Translations under genes and position numbers: made by a program
Source of the DNA: Rufibacter glacialis
GTDB taxonomy: Bacteria; Bacteroidota; Bacteroidia; Cytophagales; Hymenobacteraceae
Assembly (NCBI RefSeq): GCF_008271745.1
Contig: NZ_VKKZ01000020.1
Location: forward strand, 744,001-808,000
Direction of reading: 5' to 3'
DNA length: 64,000 bases
Notes under the pieces: generated by a model
What the model was told of the DNA's origin: nothing
Database searches by the model: none
What the model saw: only the letters and a program-made list of their open reading frames with translations
In this document: piece after piece, positions 50,121 to 59,222 of the stretch
How the letters are laid out: every line of letters begins with the position of its first letter
How positions within the stretch are numbered: position 1 is the stretch's first letter

Positions 50121-52715
50121 TTATACCAGTTGCGGTCTTTTGGTTTCATCTCCCATGGCCTTCAAAGAAGCCACGTGCTTGATATGCGCTCCAACTGTCC
50201 TCTCGGCCGGTTTTCGGTTGCCTTTTCTGAAAAAGAACTCATGGTGCACTTTCCAACTGGTACCGTCTTCTTCAAAGGTGATTTTACTTACATTAGAGGG
50301 CCAGATGAGCCTCCGGGACACTCCTGAGATAAAGGTGTCCTGGTGGCGCTGCACCACCTTCTGGTAGCCGGTTTTGAGCGATTCCTGGTTGGTGGGGATG
50401 ATGTCTGTTTTGATGTGTTCATCTGGTCTTTCTCTCTCATCTGCCAAAAACCGGAGCCGCCAGCGGTAGTCCGGCTCCACATTCACTTTTGCCCCGGTCT
50501 GCCAGCCCGCCGTAGGAATCACCGCCAGGTCTTGCCGCAGCCGGTGCCTGTTCCGGATGCTGACCTTCCCGGTAACGGAGAGGACTTTGCCTTTCCAGCC
50601 TACTTTTTCCAAATCGGCCCCAATACCGGTGAAGATCTTCTGGATGATGGCTGATTTGAAAAAAGCCAGGTTCTCCATCCAGGCGTTTTTGGAGGCACTG
50701 GAGGTTAACTGCAGAATTCTGCCCGAAGGCGCTGCGTCTGTCCCTTTCCAGTAATCCAAGACCGCGGTAGAGCCAAAATGGACATCCCCAGACAGCAGGA
50801 GCACCTTCTTATAGGTATTCAAGCGCTCAATCAGGCGTTCAAAGGCGGGTACATTGAAGGCCCAGGACTCTAAATCAAATTCGATTTCCCCGGCAATCAC
50901 CCCCACTTCTGAGCCCTCACTATCCTTAATGCCCACCACCGCAGCAGCCGCCGGCTGAATCAATTCTTCAAAGCTGGCTAAGCCCAGTACCGGCACCGGC
51001 GACACGACCATTACAAAGGGAGCCTCAGGATTGGGCAGCACCTCCGGTAGTTGAAGTTTCAGCTCGTCTGCGGGTATCAAGCCCGGAGATGCGTTCAAGG
51101 AAGGGTATTCCCGGCTTGTTCTGGTGTTGAGCACGTAGGTTTGTACCGGGCCGGTGGGGAAGTTATAGTGCCATTTGACTTTGGAGGCTTCGCTTCCCAT
51201 TCCCAGCAAGGTTTCCATGGGCCCAATGACTTCGCTCCTGAGGGTGTCTAACCCGGTTTGAGTGGCTACCCGGTCGCAGTATTCGGCGGTGAGCCTGAGA
51301 AACCTGGTTCTCTCTGTGAGGGTGGTGGTATCTTCGCCGGTTTCTTCAATGGCTTTGTATTCTGAGGGTACGTTGCCCCAATCCTGGAAAACGGCATAGG
51401 CCATCAAGCCATTCCGGATAATGTCCCGCCCCAGGGGTTTGGAATATACCTGGTTTCTCCAACGTTGGGTTAGATTCCAGTCGTCGGTTATTTCATGGTC
51501 ATCAAAAATCATGTAGCACGGCACGTTGGCCATTACCCGGCTCACCTGGGGCAGTACCTTCGCAAAATTCGCTACTTCCTTCAGCTCCCGTTCCAAGGTA
51601 TTCTTGATTTTATCCAACCATTTGGTGTATTTTTCACTGGAAGGGCTTCCCTTCAGAATCTCGGTTAATTTCTCATGGTACACGTACTTTTTAGCCTCGC
51701 CCATCAGGTTGTCTACATCCTTCATCAAAGAGAGAAAATTAGGATCATCTAATGTTCCGGTGCCTTCCAGCAGGTCTTTGGCCACGCTGGCTATTTTTGC
51801 TTTGGTGGGCTCTTTTAGAATCTCATTGATTCTCCGGTAGAAATCCTCATTCCAGGACCTTAGACTCCAAGAGTTCAGATACACGCCGGCGAATTCTTCA
51901 AAACTCATGAGGTGGCACCCGGCGGCCCCGCTGGTAAAACCGGCGTACGTATTGATCACATGCTGCCGCAGGTACGGGGGAAAGGTGACATGCTCGGCCG
52001 ACAGTTCTTCGGTTTTACTGGTGGTATCTACCCTGATGGCAATGGTTTCTTCGCCCACCCGAGAGGTATCTCCCTGGGTACCGGCAAACCGCAGCAAAAT
52101 GCCGGCTACATCATCTGCATAAATCTGGTCTCCGGTGAGAAGCAGTTGCTGCGGTCTGTTTTTTATCTGAGGACTGGTTTCCTTGGAGTAAGATTCCAAA
52201 ACTGAATCCAGGTAGGCGAGAGCGTCATCTCCCTGGCCATGCATTTTTCGGCAAGAAGCCTGCGCAATGAAAAGGTCTTGGGGTTTTTCTGCCGGAATGG
52301 CAAAAGAAGGCAGGATATTGGATTTGTACCCTAAAGCTTTCTGCGGCACCGGGGTGTCTGCATCCGTTAAAAACCCTTCGGTGCGTAAATTCCCCTTTAC
52401 TGCCACCTCTTGTTTATCATCAATCAATAGGTTATAGCTATAGATTTTCCCGGCCTGCAGGCTCACCGCCCCTATTTCAGCCGTCACCACTGCTATCCAG
52501 AGATTTTTTCCGAACTGTACCGTAGGGGCTTCGTTTTTGGTTGTTTCAATGAGGGTGGCGGTGGTGGTCACCCCATCTTCCCCTACTTCCACGTGGTCTC
52601 CTTGGTAAATTTTAAGGGAACAATGGAAATTACTGGAACACGCCAGCCAAACCGAAACTGACTTCTTTTCCACCCTCCTTAAAATAGGGCCGGCAATTAT
52701 TCTCGGGAGTGACAT
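50121..52715 (-). CDS. PhoD-like metallophosphatase
   Basis: 864 residues. N-terminal beta-sandwich (IIAGPILRRVEKKSVSVWLA; about 1-115) as in PhoD-type enzymes, then the calcineurin-like metal site: LLLTGDQIYADDVAG (about 191-205), MIFDDHEITDDWNL (about 405) and LLLSGDVHFGSTAVLDY (about 640). It lacks the Tat or Sec signal that secreted PhoD enzymes carry, so it is probably cytoplasmic, acting as a phosphodiesterase or phosphatase on an unknown substrate. First gene of the five-gene operon; similar signal-less PhoD_2-type proteins appear with the same large proteins elsewhere, from memory. Confidence 0.85.
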   Translation of the reverse strand: MSLPRIIAGPILRRVEKKSVSVWLACSSNFHCSLKIYQGDHVEVGEDGVTTTATLIETTKNEAPTVQFGKNLWIAVVTAEIGAVSLQAGKIYSYNLLIDDKQEVAVKGNLRTEGFLTDADTPVPQKALGYKSNILPSFAIPAEKPQDLFIAQASCRKMHGQGDDALAYLDSVLESYSKETSPQIKNRPQQLLLTGDQIYADDVAGILLRFAGTQGDTSRVGEETIAIRVDTTSKTEELSAEHVTFPPYLRQHVINTYAGFTSGAAGCHLMSFEEFAGVYLNSWSLRSWNEDFYRRINEILKEPTKAKIASVAKDLLEGTGTLDDPNFLSLMKDVDNLMGEAKKYVYHEKLTEILKGSPSSEKYTKWLDKIKNTLERELKEVANFAKVLPQVSRVMANVPCYMIFDDHEITDDWNLTQRWRNQVYSKPLGRDIIRNGLMAYAVFQDWGNVPSEYKAIEETGEDTTTLTERTRFLRLTAEYCDRVATQTGLDTLRSEVIGPMETLLGMGSEASKVKWHYNFPTGPVQTYVLNTRTSREYPSLNASPGLIPADELKLQLPEVLPNPEAPFVMVVSPVPVLGLASFEELIQPAAAAVVGIKDSEGSEVGVIAGEIEFDLESWAFNVPAFERLIERLNTYKKVLLLSGDVHFGSTAVLDYWKGTDAAPSGRILQLTSSASKNAWMENLAFFKSAIIQKIFTGIGADLEKVGWKGKVLSVTGKVSIRNRHRLRQDLAVIPTAGWQTGAKVNVEPDYRWRLRFLADERERPDEHIKTDIIPTNQESLKTGYQKVVQRHQDTFISGVSRRLIWPSNVSKITFEEDGTSWKVHHEFFFRKGNRKPAERTVGAHIKHVASLKAMGDETKRPQLV

Positions 52716-53609
52716 AACCTTTAAGGAATATGCGGATGGAGAAGATATAGTATCCTATTTTCTACCTAACAGGGTCATGTAGCTAAGATAAGTACACATG
52801 AACCTGTATCAGCCGAATCGCCTAGCCAAACGTGTCGTGTTATTGACAGCAATCCTCGGGGAATCTTGGGGGGGGTAGTAATATGAAAACCGTCTTTTAA
52901 GCCGGAGGTGACTATATTAAATTAAGGCGATGAAGAGCGTAAATCAATACTTACTAATGGGTATAAATCCGAAGATTTAAACAAAATACCTTTAAAAAAA
53001 CCCGCTTCTGATTAAACAGGGCCCTCTTTGTACTCCTTTCTACCATAGGAACTAAGGGAATCGGAATTGAAATTGCCGGTAAACCTTACCCCTCTACCTT
53101 AAGGAGTCCACTTGCTAAAAAGGTCGGTAAAGGATGATAGCTAACCATACCCTAACAGGAATTGGGATCCAAAGAATGGAGAAGGTAGAGGGGAAAGCTT
53201 TTCACTTGCTATCAGGAGGAAAAGTGCATAGGGAGGTATTCTGCCTGTCAAGCTTTCAGATACCCCTTCATGAAGGTTGAGAATCTTAATAAAAAGAAAT
53301 AATAGGGAGCATTTCTTATATCTACTATTATCTACTATCTAAGGTCTTTATCTAGGATGCCAATCAAGATGAATTTTGCAAGAAGAAGAGCGCTAAAAGA
53401 TCTCCTCTATCCTGAACTTAGGGGCTATGCCTTACTATAGAACTCTTTTTCACCCAAGCGCGATTTATTACCTTAATACAAGTAGAGACCTTGCCTTATT
53501 TTAATATACTAAACAATTGGTGGTAGAAACTTAAATCATTTGGTATCTAGAAAAACCGTTCATTTCCTTTTTACCTAAGGAAGACCCATTTATATAAAAA
53601 TTCTAGATT
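52716..53609. other. AT-rich gene-free region upstream of the large operon
   Basis: About 890 bp without a supported gene. It must contain the promoter of the minus-strand operon starting at 52715, but no clear TAnnTTTG was found. Visible oddities are a run of eight G near 52868 and a short direct repeat ATCTACTATT-ATCTACTATC near 53320-53340. Base composition is clearly AT-richer than the operon and matches the following caspase region. Confidence 0.45.
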
Positions 53610-56600
53610 TTAATAAGATTGCTGAAGTTCATCTATCCACCTCAACGCATCCCTATGGGCTTGTTCCACTATGCTCTCTGTCGCTGATTGGTATCCCTTT
53701 TCCCAAGATTTTTGATAAGCTTGATGGCCAAGGGTGGACTCAAGAAGTTTCAAAGTTTTAAGATCTTCCTCATACTCCAGCTCCGGTAAAGTAGCTTTGG
53801 CCGCCTCACGTAATTGCATGGAGGCACCGAATAAAATCACACTTTCTCTGGGCTCTTTTAGGGAAAAAGCAATATTGGCTAAACCCTCCAAACATTCAGC
53901 TACTAACTGCCTCCTTCCTAATTCCTGGTGTTTTACCAGGCTTAAGTCAAAATACTGTATAGATTTGATGTAATCATTTTTAGCATTTTGATAATTGCCT
54001 TTTGATTTGGAATTAGCCAGATGGTAAAAAGCGGCGCCCAACTCTTTATAGTTTAAGGCTTTGCCCCATTTATCGGTTGGTCTTTGTAAGTCTAAAGCTC
54101 TATTAAGGAAGTCTATGGCTTCTGTAAACTCTTGTTTTTTGTAGGAAAGAACTCCCAAGCAATTAAGCGTCAAGGGTAAGCCCCACCTGTCACCGAATTT
54201 TTCCCAGATATCATAACTTTGATTATAAAAGACTTCTGCTTTTTCATAATCTTTTTCTGCCGTCAAAACCCTACCTAAATCATTCAGAGAAAGGGCTTTC
54301 CCCCATTCATCTAGCAACTCTTCAAATAGCCGTAGACTTTCTTTCAGCACCCATTTCGCGTCTTTATAATTTCCTTGGTTTAACAGGATAACCCCTACTA
54401 TTATCTTGCAGTATCCCAGCCCACGCCTGGCATCATCTTTCACCTTTGCCTCTGCATTGAAGTCTTTTTCATATTTCCCCCATATTTCAATGCTTTCATT
54501 GAGTTTGGAAAGTGCCATGGTATAATCACTTTGGAGAAATGCCAACCCACCAGCACCGTATAAAGCCTTGGCACGTGAAACGGAAGAATCAGAACCGGTT
54601 GTCTGATCTAACAAGGCTTCTAGCCACTTGCGCCCTTCACTTAAGTGACCTCTCAGGTTCCAGAACCAGAAAAGGTTTCCGGCTAACCCTAAACCTAGTT
54701 GACACATGTCTGCATTTTCCAAACACCATTCTAGAACTGCTCTGAAATTCTCATACTCCAGATTCAGTTTATCCAGCCACCTACCCGGACCTCTTTCCGC
54801 ACTGGTAAGCTTTGTTTCTGCCTCTGCGGCAAAATCAAAAAAAAGGCGGGAGTGGATCTCTTTGATGAAGTACATCTCACCATTTATTTTCAAGCGTTCA
54901 AGGGCGTAGGACCTGATAGTCTCCAGCATACTATACCTGAATTGCCCGTCAAACTGAATCTGGGTTCCTTTTTTCAAAAGCCTTTTGCCCACTAAAGATT
55001 CTATGGCATTGTCAATATCTTCATCAGACAGGTCGTTAATTTTAGACTTATTTGTGCTATTGAAATTGCTCTGCTTGATTTTCTTAAAAAAGCACTTTGC
55101 CATAATAGGCGTAAAACCTCCTTCAAAAACCGATAGAAACCGGAAGACTTGTCTTTCCTCGTCCTTCAAAAAAGAATAATTCCAACTGTTTGTTTCTTGG
55201 ATTGTCTTATACAGTTCAATGATATTTAGATAGGTGTTACTGTTATTCAAGAAGCCACTGCTTTTTATTCTTTTCAAGACAACTTTAGGTTCTACCTTAT
55301 CTATATGGCTTGATATGGTTTCTATGGCTAAAGGGAGGCCCTTTGTTCGCATGCAAATCTCCGCGACCTCCCTAGAATTGGCTTCTGTTAATTCAAAGGA
55401 GGAATTGAATTCTTGGGCACGTTCCACAAAGAGACTGATAGAACAGAAATTAGCAATCAGGTCCTCTGGAGGCAAAGTCAGGTCGGCTGGCTTAGGAAAA
55501 TTTAAAGGGAATAACTTAATTACGTTCTCCTGTTCAATACCAAGTTTGCATTGGCTGGTAATAAGCAGTTTTAAATTCTCACAATTTGCCTGCAACTCTT
55601 GAATAAAATCATTTGCATCCAGTAAATTCTCAAAATTATCGAGCACCAATAAAAAGCTTTTCTTTTTCAAAAAATTAATCAGGTGACGAGGAGATTTGAC
55701 CTCAGGGAATTCAACTGTGGGGGCAATTTCCGTGGGAACTTGTTTAGGGTTAAGTACAGAGGCTAAGGGAATAAAACGAACGTCTACATCGGCCAATTCT
55801 TTCGCTATTTCAATAGCTAACCGTGTTTTGCCTATTCCATTACAGCCTGTCAAGGTAACTATCTTACTGCCATATGGGCGGAAAAATTCCTTAATTAAGG
55901 CTTTCTCCTCATGCCGGCCAAAAAATTTATTGACAGGGATAGGAACTTCACCAGAGTGTATTCTTATAATTGGGGACCTCTCATCTAAGGTTTTCTTTCC
56001 GTAAGAAGCTTTGTTAGGGAAAAAAGGAATTTTGGCAATATCACCCTGCCTCTGGTCAGGAGAATGCACTTCTGGTTTTGGGGCTGCTCCACCATACTTG
56101 TCGACAAGATATTGCTCTGTGAGTTCAGCTAGCGTGCGCAGTGACATATAGTCAGGATAACACCTTTTTCCAGAAACCAAGGCAGAAATCAATCCGTCTG
56201 TAAACATGGTGGTACTGCCATCTGGAGCAATGAGAGCAGGTTTGGTATGATTAGAAGAGCAAAATAAGGCGGTTCCTTTTTCAGGCACTACTTCCAGAAC
56301 ATCTTCTCCGGTACCTACCTCCTTGAAAACTTCGAGAGTCTGTATGGTGGCAGCCTTTTCTGCCAATCCCATAAAATCCTTGGCCGCAGACCCTGAGAAG
56401 CAACAATCAAGGATAACCGTCTTACGAATATGACTGGCAAACTCTTTTAAAGTAAAGGCTAGTGAGCGGATCCCGATGGAAGTGGGACCGGGATTACTTC
56501 CTTCTGTTCCCTTGATAGCCAGGTAATATTCCTGTCCCCTTTCGACAAAATCACCGTGACCGATATAATAAAAGATCAAGTCCTTTGCCTTGCTTCCTGA

Positions 56601-56864
56601 TGCACGAAGACGATCAATGCCTGATTCAAGGAACCGAGCCATCTCTACGTGGATATCTGAAGCGGAAAGAGGAGTGTCAAAAAAATCCAGAAAATTTTCC
56701 TTAGGGACATTGAAGTGACTCATGAAATAGTCGCGCACGCTGTTAGAAGCATGCATGAAGGCATTTATCCCATTATTGAAGTTTATGGCTTTTGGATACT
56801 CACTTGCGCCAAGTAAAATCACCAGGGTGGTTTCACCAGTTGGCTTGGTCTTAACAGTTGCCAT
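53610..56864 (-). CDS. Caspase-NB-ARC-TPR (STAND) protein
   Basis: 1084 residues. Domain order: caspase-like peptidase C14 (about 12-270) with catalytic His103 in YYIGHGDF and Cys in LDCCFSGSA (Cys154/155); a linker; NB-ARC-type STAND ATPase (about 314-520) with FFGRHEEKAL, Walker A GCNGIGKT (340-347), Walker B LLVLDN (405-410), LLITSQ sensor and GLPLAIE; a winged-helix part; then a long TPR array (about 690-1060; LNDLGRVLTAEKDYEKAEVF-type units). Analogous to NLR-like defence proteins: TPR senses, NB-ARC oligomerises, caspase cuts. It lies divergent to an EACC1-like gene in AT-rich DNA. Trigger and substrate unknown. Confidence 0.9.
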   Translation of the reverse strand: MATVKTKPTGETTLVILLGASEYPKAINFNNGINAFMHASNSVRDYFMSHFNVPKENFLDFFDTPLSASDIHVEMARFLESGIDRLRASGSKAKDLIFYYIGHGDFVERGQEYYLAIKGTEGSNPGPTSIGIRSLAFTLKEFASHIRKTVILDCCFSGSAAKDFMGLAEKAATIQTLEVFKEVGTGEDVLEVVPEKGTALFCSSNHTKPALIAPDGSTTMFTDGLISALVSGKRCYPDYMSLRTLAELTEQYLVDKYGGAAPKPEVHSPDQRQGDIAKIPFFPNKASYGKKTLDERSPIIRIHSGEVPIPVNKFFGRHEEKALIKEFFRPYGSKIVTLTGCNGIGKTRLAIEIAKELADVDVRFIPLASVLNPKQVPTEIAPTVEFPEVKSPRHLINFLKKKSFLLVLDNFENLLDANDFIQELQANCENLKLLITSQCKLGIEQENVIKLFPLNFPKPADLTLPPEDLIANFCSISLFVERAQEFNSSFELTEANSREVAEICMRTKGLPLAIETISSHIDKVEPKVVLKRIKSSGFLNNSNTYLNIIELYKTIQETNSWNYSFLKDEERQVFRFLSVFEGGFTPIMAKCFFKKIKQSNFNSTNKSKINDLSDEDIDNAIESLVGKRLLKKGTQIQFDGQFRYSMLETIRSYALERLKINGEMYFIKEIHSRLFFDFAAEAETKLTSAERGPGRWLDKLNLEYENFRAVLEWCLENADMCQLGLGLAGNLFWFWNLRGHLSEGRKWLEALLDQTTGSDSSVSRAKALYGAGGLAFLQSDYTMALSKLNESIEIWGKYEKDFNAEAKVKDDARRGLGYCKIIVGVILLNQGNYKDAKWVLKESLRLFEELLDEWGKALSLNDLGRVLTAEKDYEKAEVFYNQSYDIWEKFGDRWGLPLTLNCLGVLSYKKQEFTEAIDFLNRALDLQRPTDKWGKALNYKELGAAFYHLANSKSKGNYQNAKNDYIKSIQYFDLSLVKHQELGRRQLVAECLEGLANIAFSLKEPRESVILFGASMQLREAAKATLPELEYEEDLKTLKLLESTLGHQAYQKSWEKGYQSATESIVEQAHRDALRWIDELQQSY

Positions 56865-57282
56865 ATCATTAAGTCAAAAAGTTTTCCTTTACGTATTTAC
56901 TATGAAAATACTATTTTTTTTAATAATTTTTATATTTTGACAATATTTTTTATCTTTAATCTCATTGTTTTAGAACTGATACAACAATTAGGTCTCAGCT
57001 CCCTATCCCTTATGGGGAGACTTTGAATTTATTGGGCAGATGATGAGAGGTTAGATAACTAAAAAGAGTGTAGAGACATGTTATTCTCGGTGACCCATAT
57101 TCATCAAAAGAATTGACTATTACTTTTAATTCACCCACAAAAGTGCCCTAACCAGTTTAAGGCAAAGATGAAGGTATAGGAAATCAGAGTAGGGTGGTTG
57201 ATTTTGGAGAACTCCTTTTGGGCAGTCTTCCACCTCCAAACTAATTCACACTTAAATAAGAAACCTAATAACAGCAGAGAAC
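56865..57282. other. Divergent promoter region of the caspase/EACC1 system
   Basis: 418 bp between divergent starts. 56880-56960 is extremely AT-rich with T and A runs (promoter-like). No exact TAnnTTTG was found on either strand; the closest is TATTTTG at 56933-56939. No regulator site recognised. Confidence 0.4.
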
Positions 57283-57636
57283 ATGGAAAAGAAGGAGATC
57301 ACTATCAGAATAGATAAAGTAGAATCAAACGAGGCTACCCAAAGTGCCAGGGAACTTAGAAGCTACCTTAAAAGCGAAATAGAAGAATTACAAATCGATA
57401 TCAAGAAAGAAGCTACCGACACAATGGATTTTGGGGCTACCCTTGTCCTAATATTGGGCGCTCCGGTATTGGTAGAGCTAGCGAAAGGAATTGCGGACTT
57501 TATCAGAGCCTATGGATCTAAAGCTGAGTTTACCATTGAGTGCAATGGTAAATCGATCATATTCAAAGGAGGAACCGAGGATGCCGCCAAGATTGCTGAG
57601 TCACTGAAAGAAATCTGTGCCCCTTCTGCTACCTGA
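57283..57636 (+). CDS. EACC1-like small protein (effector-associated constant component)
   Basis: 117 residues. Layout: short N-terminal strand ITIRIDKV, a helix (SARELRSYLKSEIEELQIDI), a hydrophobic segment (FGATLVLILGAPVLVELAKG, about 50-69), an IADFIRAYG helix, and a C-terminal strand pair (AEFTIECNGKSIIFKGGTED) ending in AAKIAESLKEI. This order matches the EACC1 family (Effector-Associated Constant Component 1) described by the Aravind group in STAND/peptidase conflict systems. It sits divergent to the caspase-STAND gene and 143 nt before the GH43-like gene. EACC1 is thought to link effectors to the ATPase core. Family call is by pattern and context. Confidence 0.75.
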   Translation: MEKKEITIRIDKVESNEATQSARELRSYLKSEIEELQIDIKKEATDTMDFGATLVLILGAPVLVELAKGIADFIRAYGSKAEFTIECNGKSIIFKGGTEDAAKIAESLKEICAPSAT

Positions 57637-57742
57637 TTCAATGAAAGGAGTTTCCTGCGCTCATGTAGCGTTGTAAGGGTTCACGTATTTGAATGGTTTA
57701 AACCCTGTTTCTGAGAAGATGCTCAAAGTATTTTATCTAGTA

Positions 57743-57750
57743 TACTTTTG
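57743..57750 (+). promoter_or_regulatory. -7 element (TACTTTTG) for the GH43-like gene
   Basis: TACTTTTG matches TAnnTTTG and lies 30 nt before the ATG at 57780, at a normal distance. It suggests the GH43-like gene can be transcribed on its own as well as from the EACC1 promoter. No clear -33 TTG. Confidence 0.35.
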
Positions 57751-57779
57751 GATTTCAATGAACCTTTCAATTATCAAAG

Positions 57780-59222
57780 ATGGCTATCTTAACCTCTCCT
57801 CATGATGCACCTTTCATCTTTAAGATCAATTTGAGAGATAATCATGAGAAGGATACATCTGAATTCTCCATTGAAGTTACTGGTAAAGACCCAAAAACAG
57901 ACCAGGTAATAACCAGTTCCTATTTATTGGCTGACAAAAGCCATGTTGCGTATCTTAATTTTTATGACACCTTAGCAAAAGACTTTGATTTGCGTGTACC
58001 ATTGAACAGACGTCGTGAAGAAAAACTATTTGTCAAGAACAATTTCAACACACTACTGAATAAGAATATTGCCCCCACCATCCTATATGGATATGGAGAC
58101 CCGGCAGCTATTCGGGTAGATGGAAAAGAAGGCCAGGAAAAACCATGGTTTTACCTGCTTGCCACCTCCAACGATGCCCCAAACTCTTTTCCAATTATCC
58201 GGTCAAGGGACCTTACGGAGTGGGAGTTTGTGTCCTTTGTTTTCCCAAGTGGGGAAAAACCAGAATGGGCTATTGACGGTGAGAACATCAGTGATTTCTG
58301 GGCTCCCGAAATGCATAAAATTCAGGAGGAGTATGTCACCTGTTTCGTCGCCCGTGAAAAGGAAACCCATGAACTATGCATCGGCATCGCTACGTCACCC
58401 GAACCCACTGGTCCCTTTGTTTCAGGAAAAGAACCACTTTTAAAAGGGAATGTCATTGATCCACACATTTTTGTGGATGATGACAAGAGGGTCTATTTTT
58501 ATTGGAAAGAGGACAATAACGACCTTTGGCCCAGTAAACTTCTCGATTTCCTGTATCGGAACCCACTTTTCATCAAGGATCTCTTCCTCACCAAAGAAAA
58601 TCAAGTCACTGCCTCCTTCGTTCTTACGCTTTGGCCGTGGACCCAAACGCTCAAACCAATGGAGCGATTCATGGTTAACCAAGTACTAATTGAAGCGGTT
58701 GTTTCTGAATTCTCAGCCTTTTATGAACGGTTAACCGGGTTTATGGCCCAACAACCAAACTCTATTCAAATTGAAATCAAATCACTCCTTGAAGTATTAA
58801 GGACTCCCATTTATTCCCAGCAACTTACACCAGCTGGGTATAAGCTTATGGGGGATAAACAGAAGGTCATCGAAAACGACCAGGAATGGGAAGCTCACTT
58901 AGTGGAAGGGACATGGATAACCAAGCGGAATGACAAATACTATATCTTCTATTCAGGCAATGACTTTTCCACTGACCAGTATGGAATAGGTGTAGGTATT
59001 GCCGAATCACCGGTTGGTCCTTTCACAAAAATGGACGAACCGCTTTTGCGTTCAAATTCAGAGTGGTGGGCTCCGGGACATCCTTCGATAGTAGTGGGAC
59101 CAGATGGAAATTCTCAGATGCTACTTCACGCATATTATCCCGGAAAGGCTGGCTACAAACAGTTCCGCGCCTTGCTTTCAGTACCTATACAATTTGAACC
59201 CGACGGTGTCCTAGTGGTCTGA
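57780..59222 (+). CDS. Cytoplasmic GH43-like protein with helical insertion
   Basis: 480 residues, no signal peptide. Five-bladed GH43-like propeller with all three catalytic positions: Asp107 (YGYGDPAAIRV), Asp227 (NVIDPHIFVDDD) and Glu376 (HLVEGTWITKRN), plus FWAPEMH, IATSPEPTGPF and GHPSIVVGPDGN. Two additions are unusual: an N-terminal ~95-residue domain of unknown family and an insertion of about 100-115 mostly helical residues (about 245-360) between the second Asp and the Glu. GH43 enzymes normally act outside the cytoplasm on arabinans or xylans. Its place beside EACC1 and a caspase-STAND gene suggests an effector or target role instead. AT-rich like its neighbours. Confidence 0.8.
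   Translation: MAILTSPHDAPFIFKINLRDNHEKDTSEFSIEVTGKDPKTDQVITSSYLLADKSHVAYLNFYDTLAKDFDLRVPLNRRREEKLFVKNNFNTLLNKNIAPTILYGYGDPAAIRVDGKEGQEKPWFYLLATSNDAPNSFPIIRSRDLTEWEFVSFVFPSGEKPEWAIDGENISDFWAPEMHKIQEEYVTCFVAREKETHELCIGIATSPEPTGPFVSGKEPLLKGNVIDPHIFVDDDKRVYFYWKEDNNDLWPSKLLDFLYRNPLFIKDLFLTKENQVTASFVLTLWPWTQTLKPMERFMVNQVLIEAVVSEFSAFYERLTGFMAQQPNSIQIEIKSLLEVLRTPIYSQQLTPAGYKLMGDKQKVIENDQEWEAHLVEGTWITKRNDKYYIFYSGNDFSTDQYGIGVGIAESPVGPFTKMDEPLLRSNSEWWAPGHPSIVVGPDGNSQMLLHAYYPGKAGYKQFRALLSVPIQFEPDGVLVV

Noticed and set aside
52866-52875. Run of eight G near 52868
   Set aside because: Single homopolymer, no G-quadruplex pattern of four runs; noted only as a possible slippage site.
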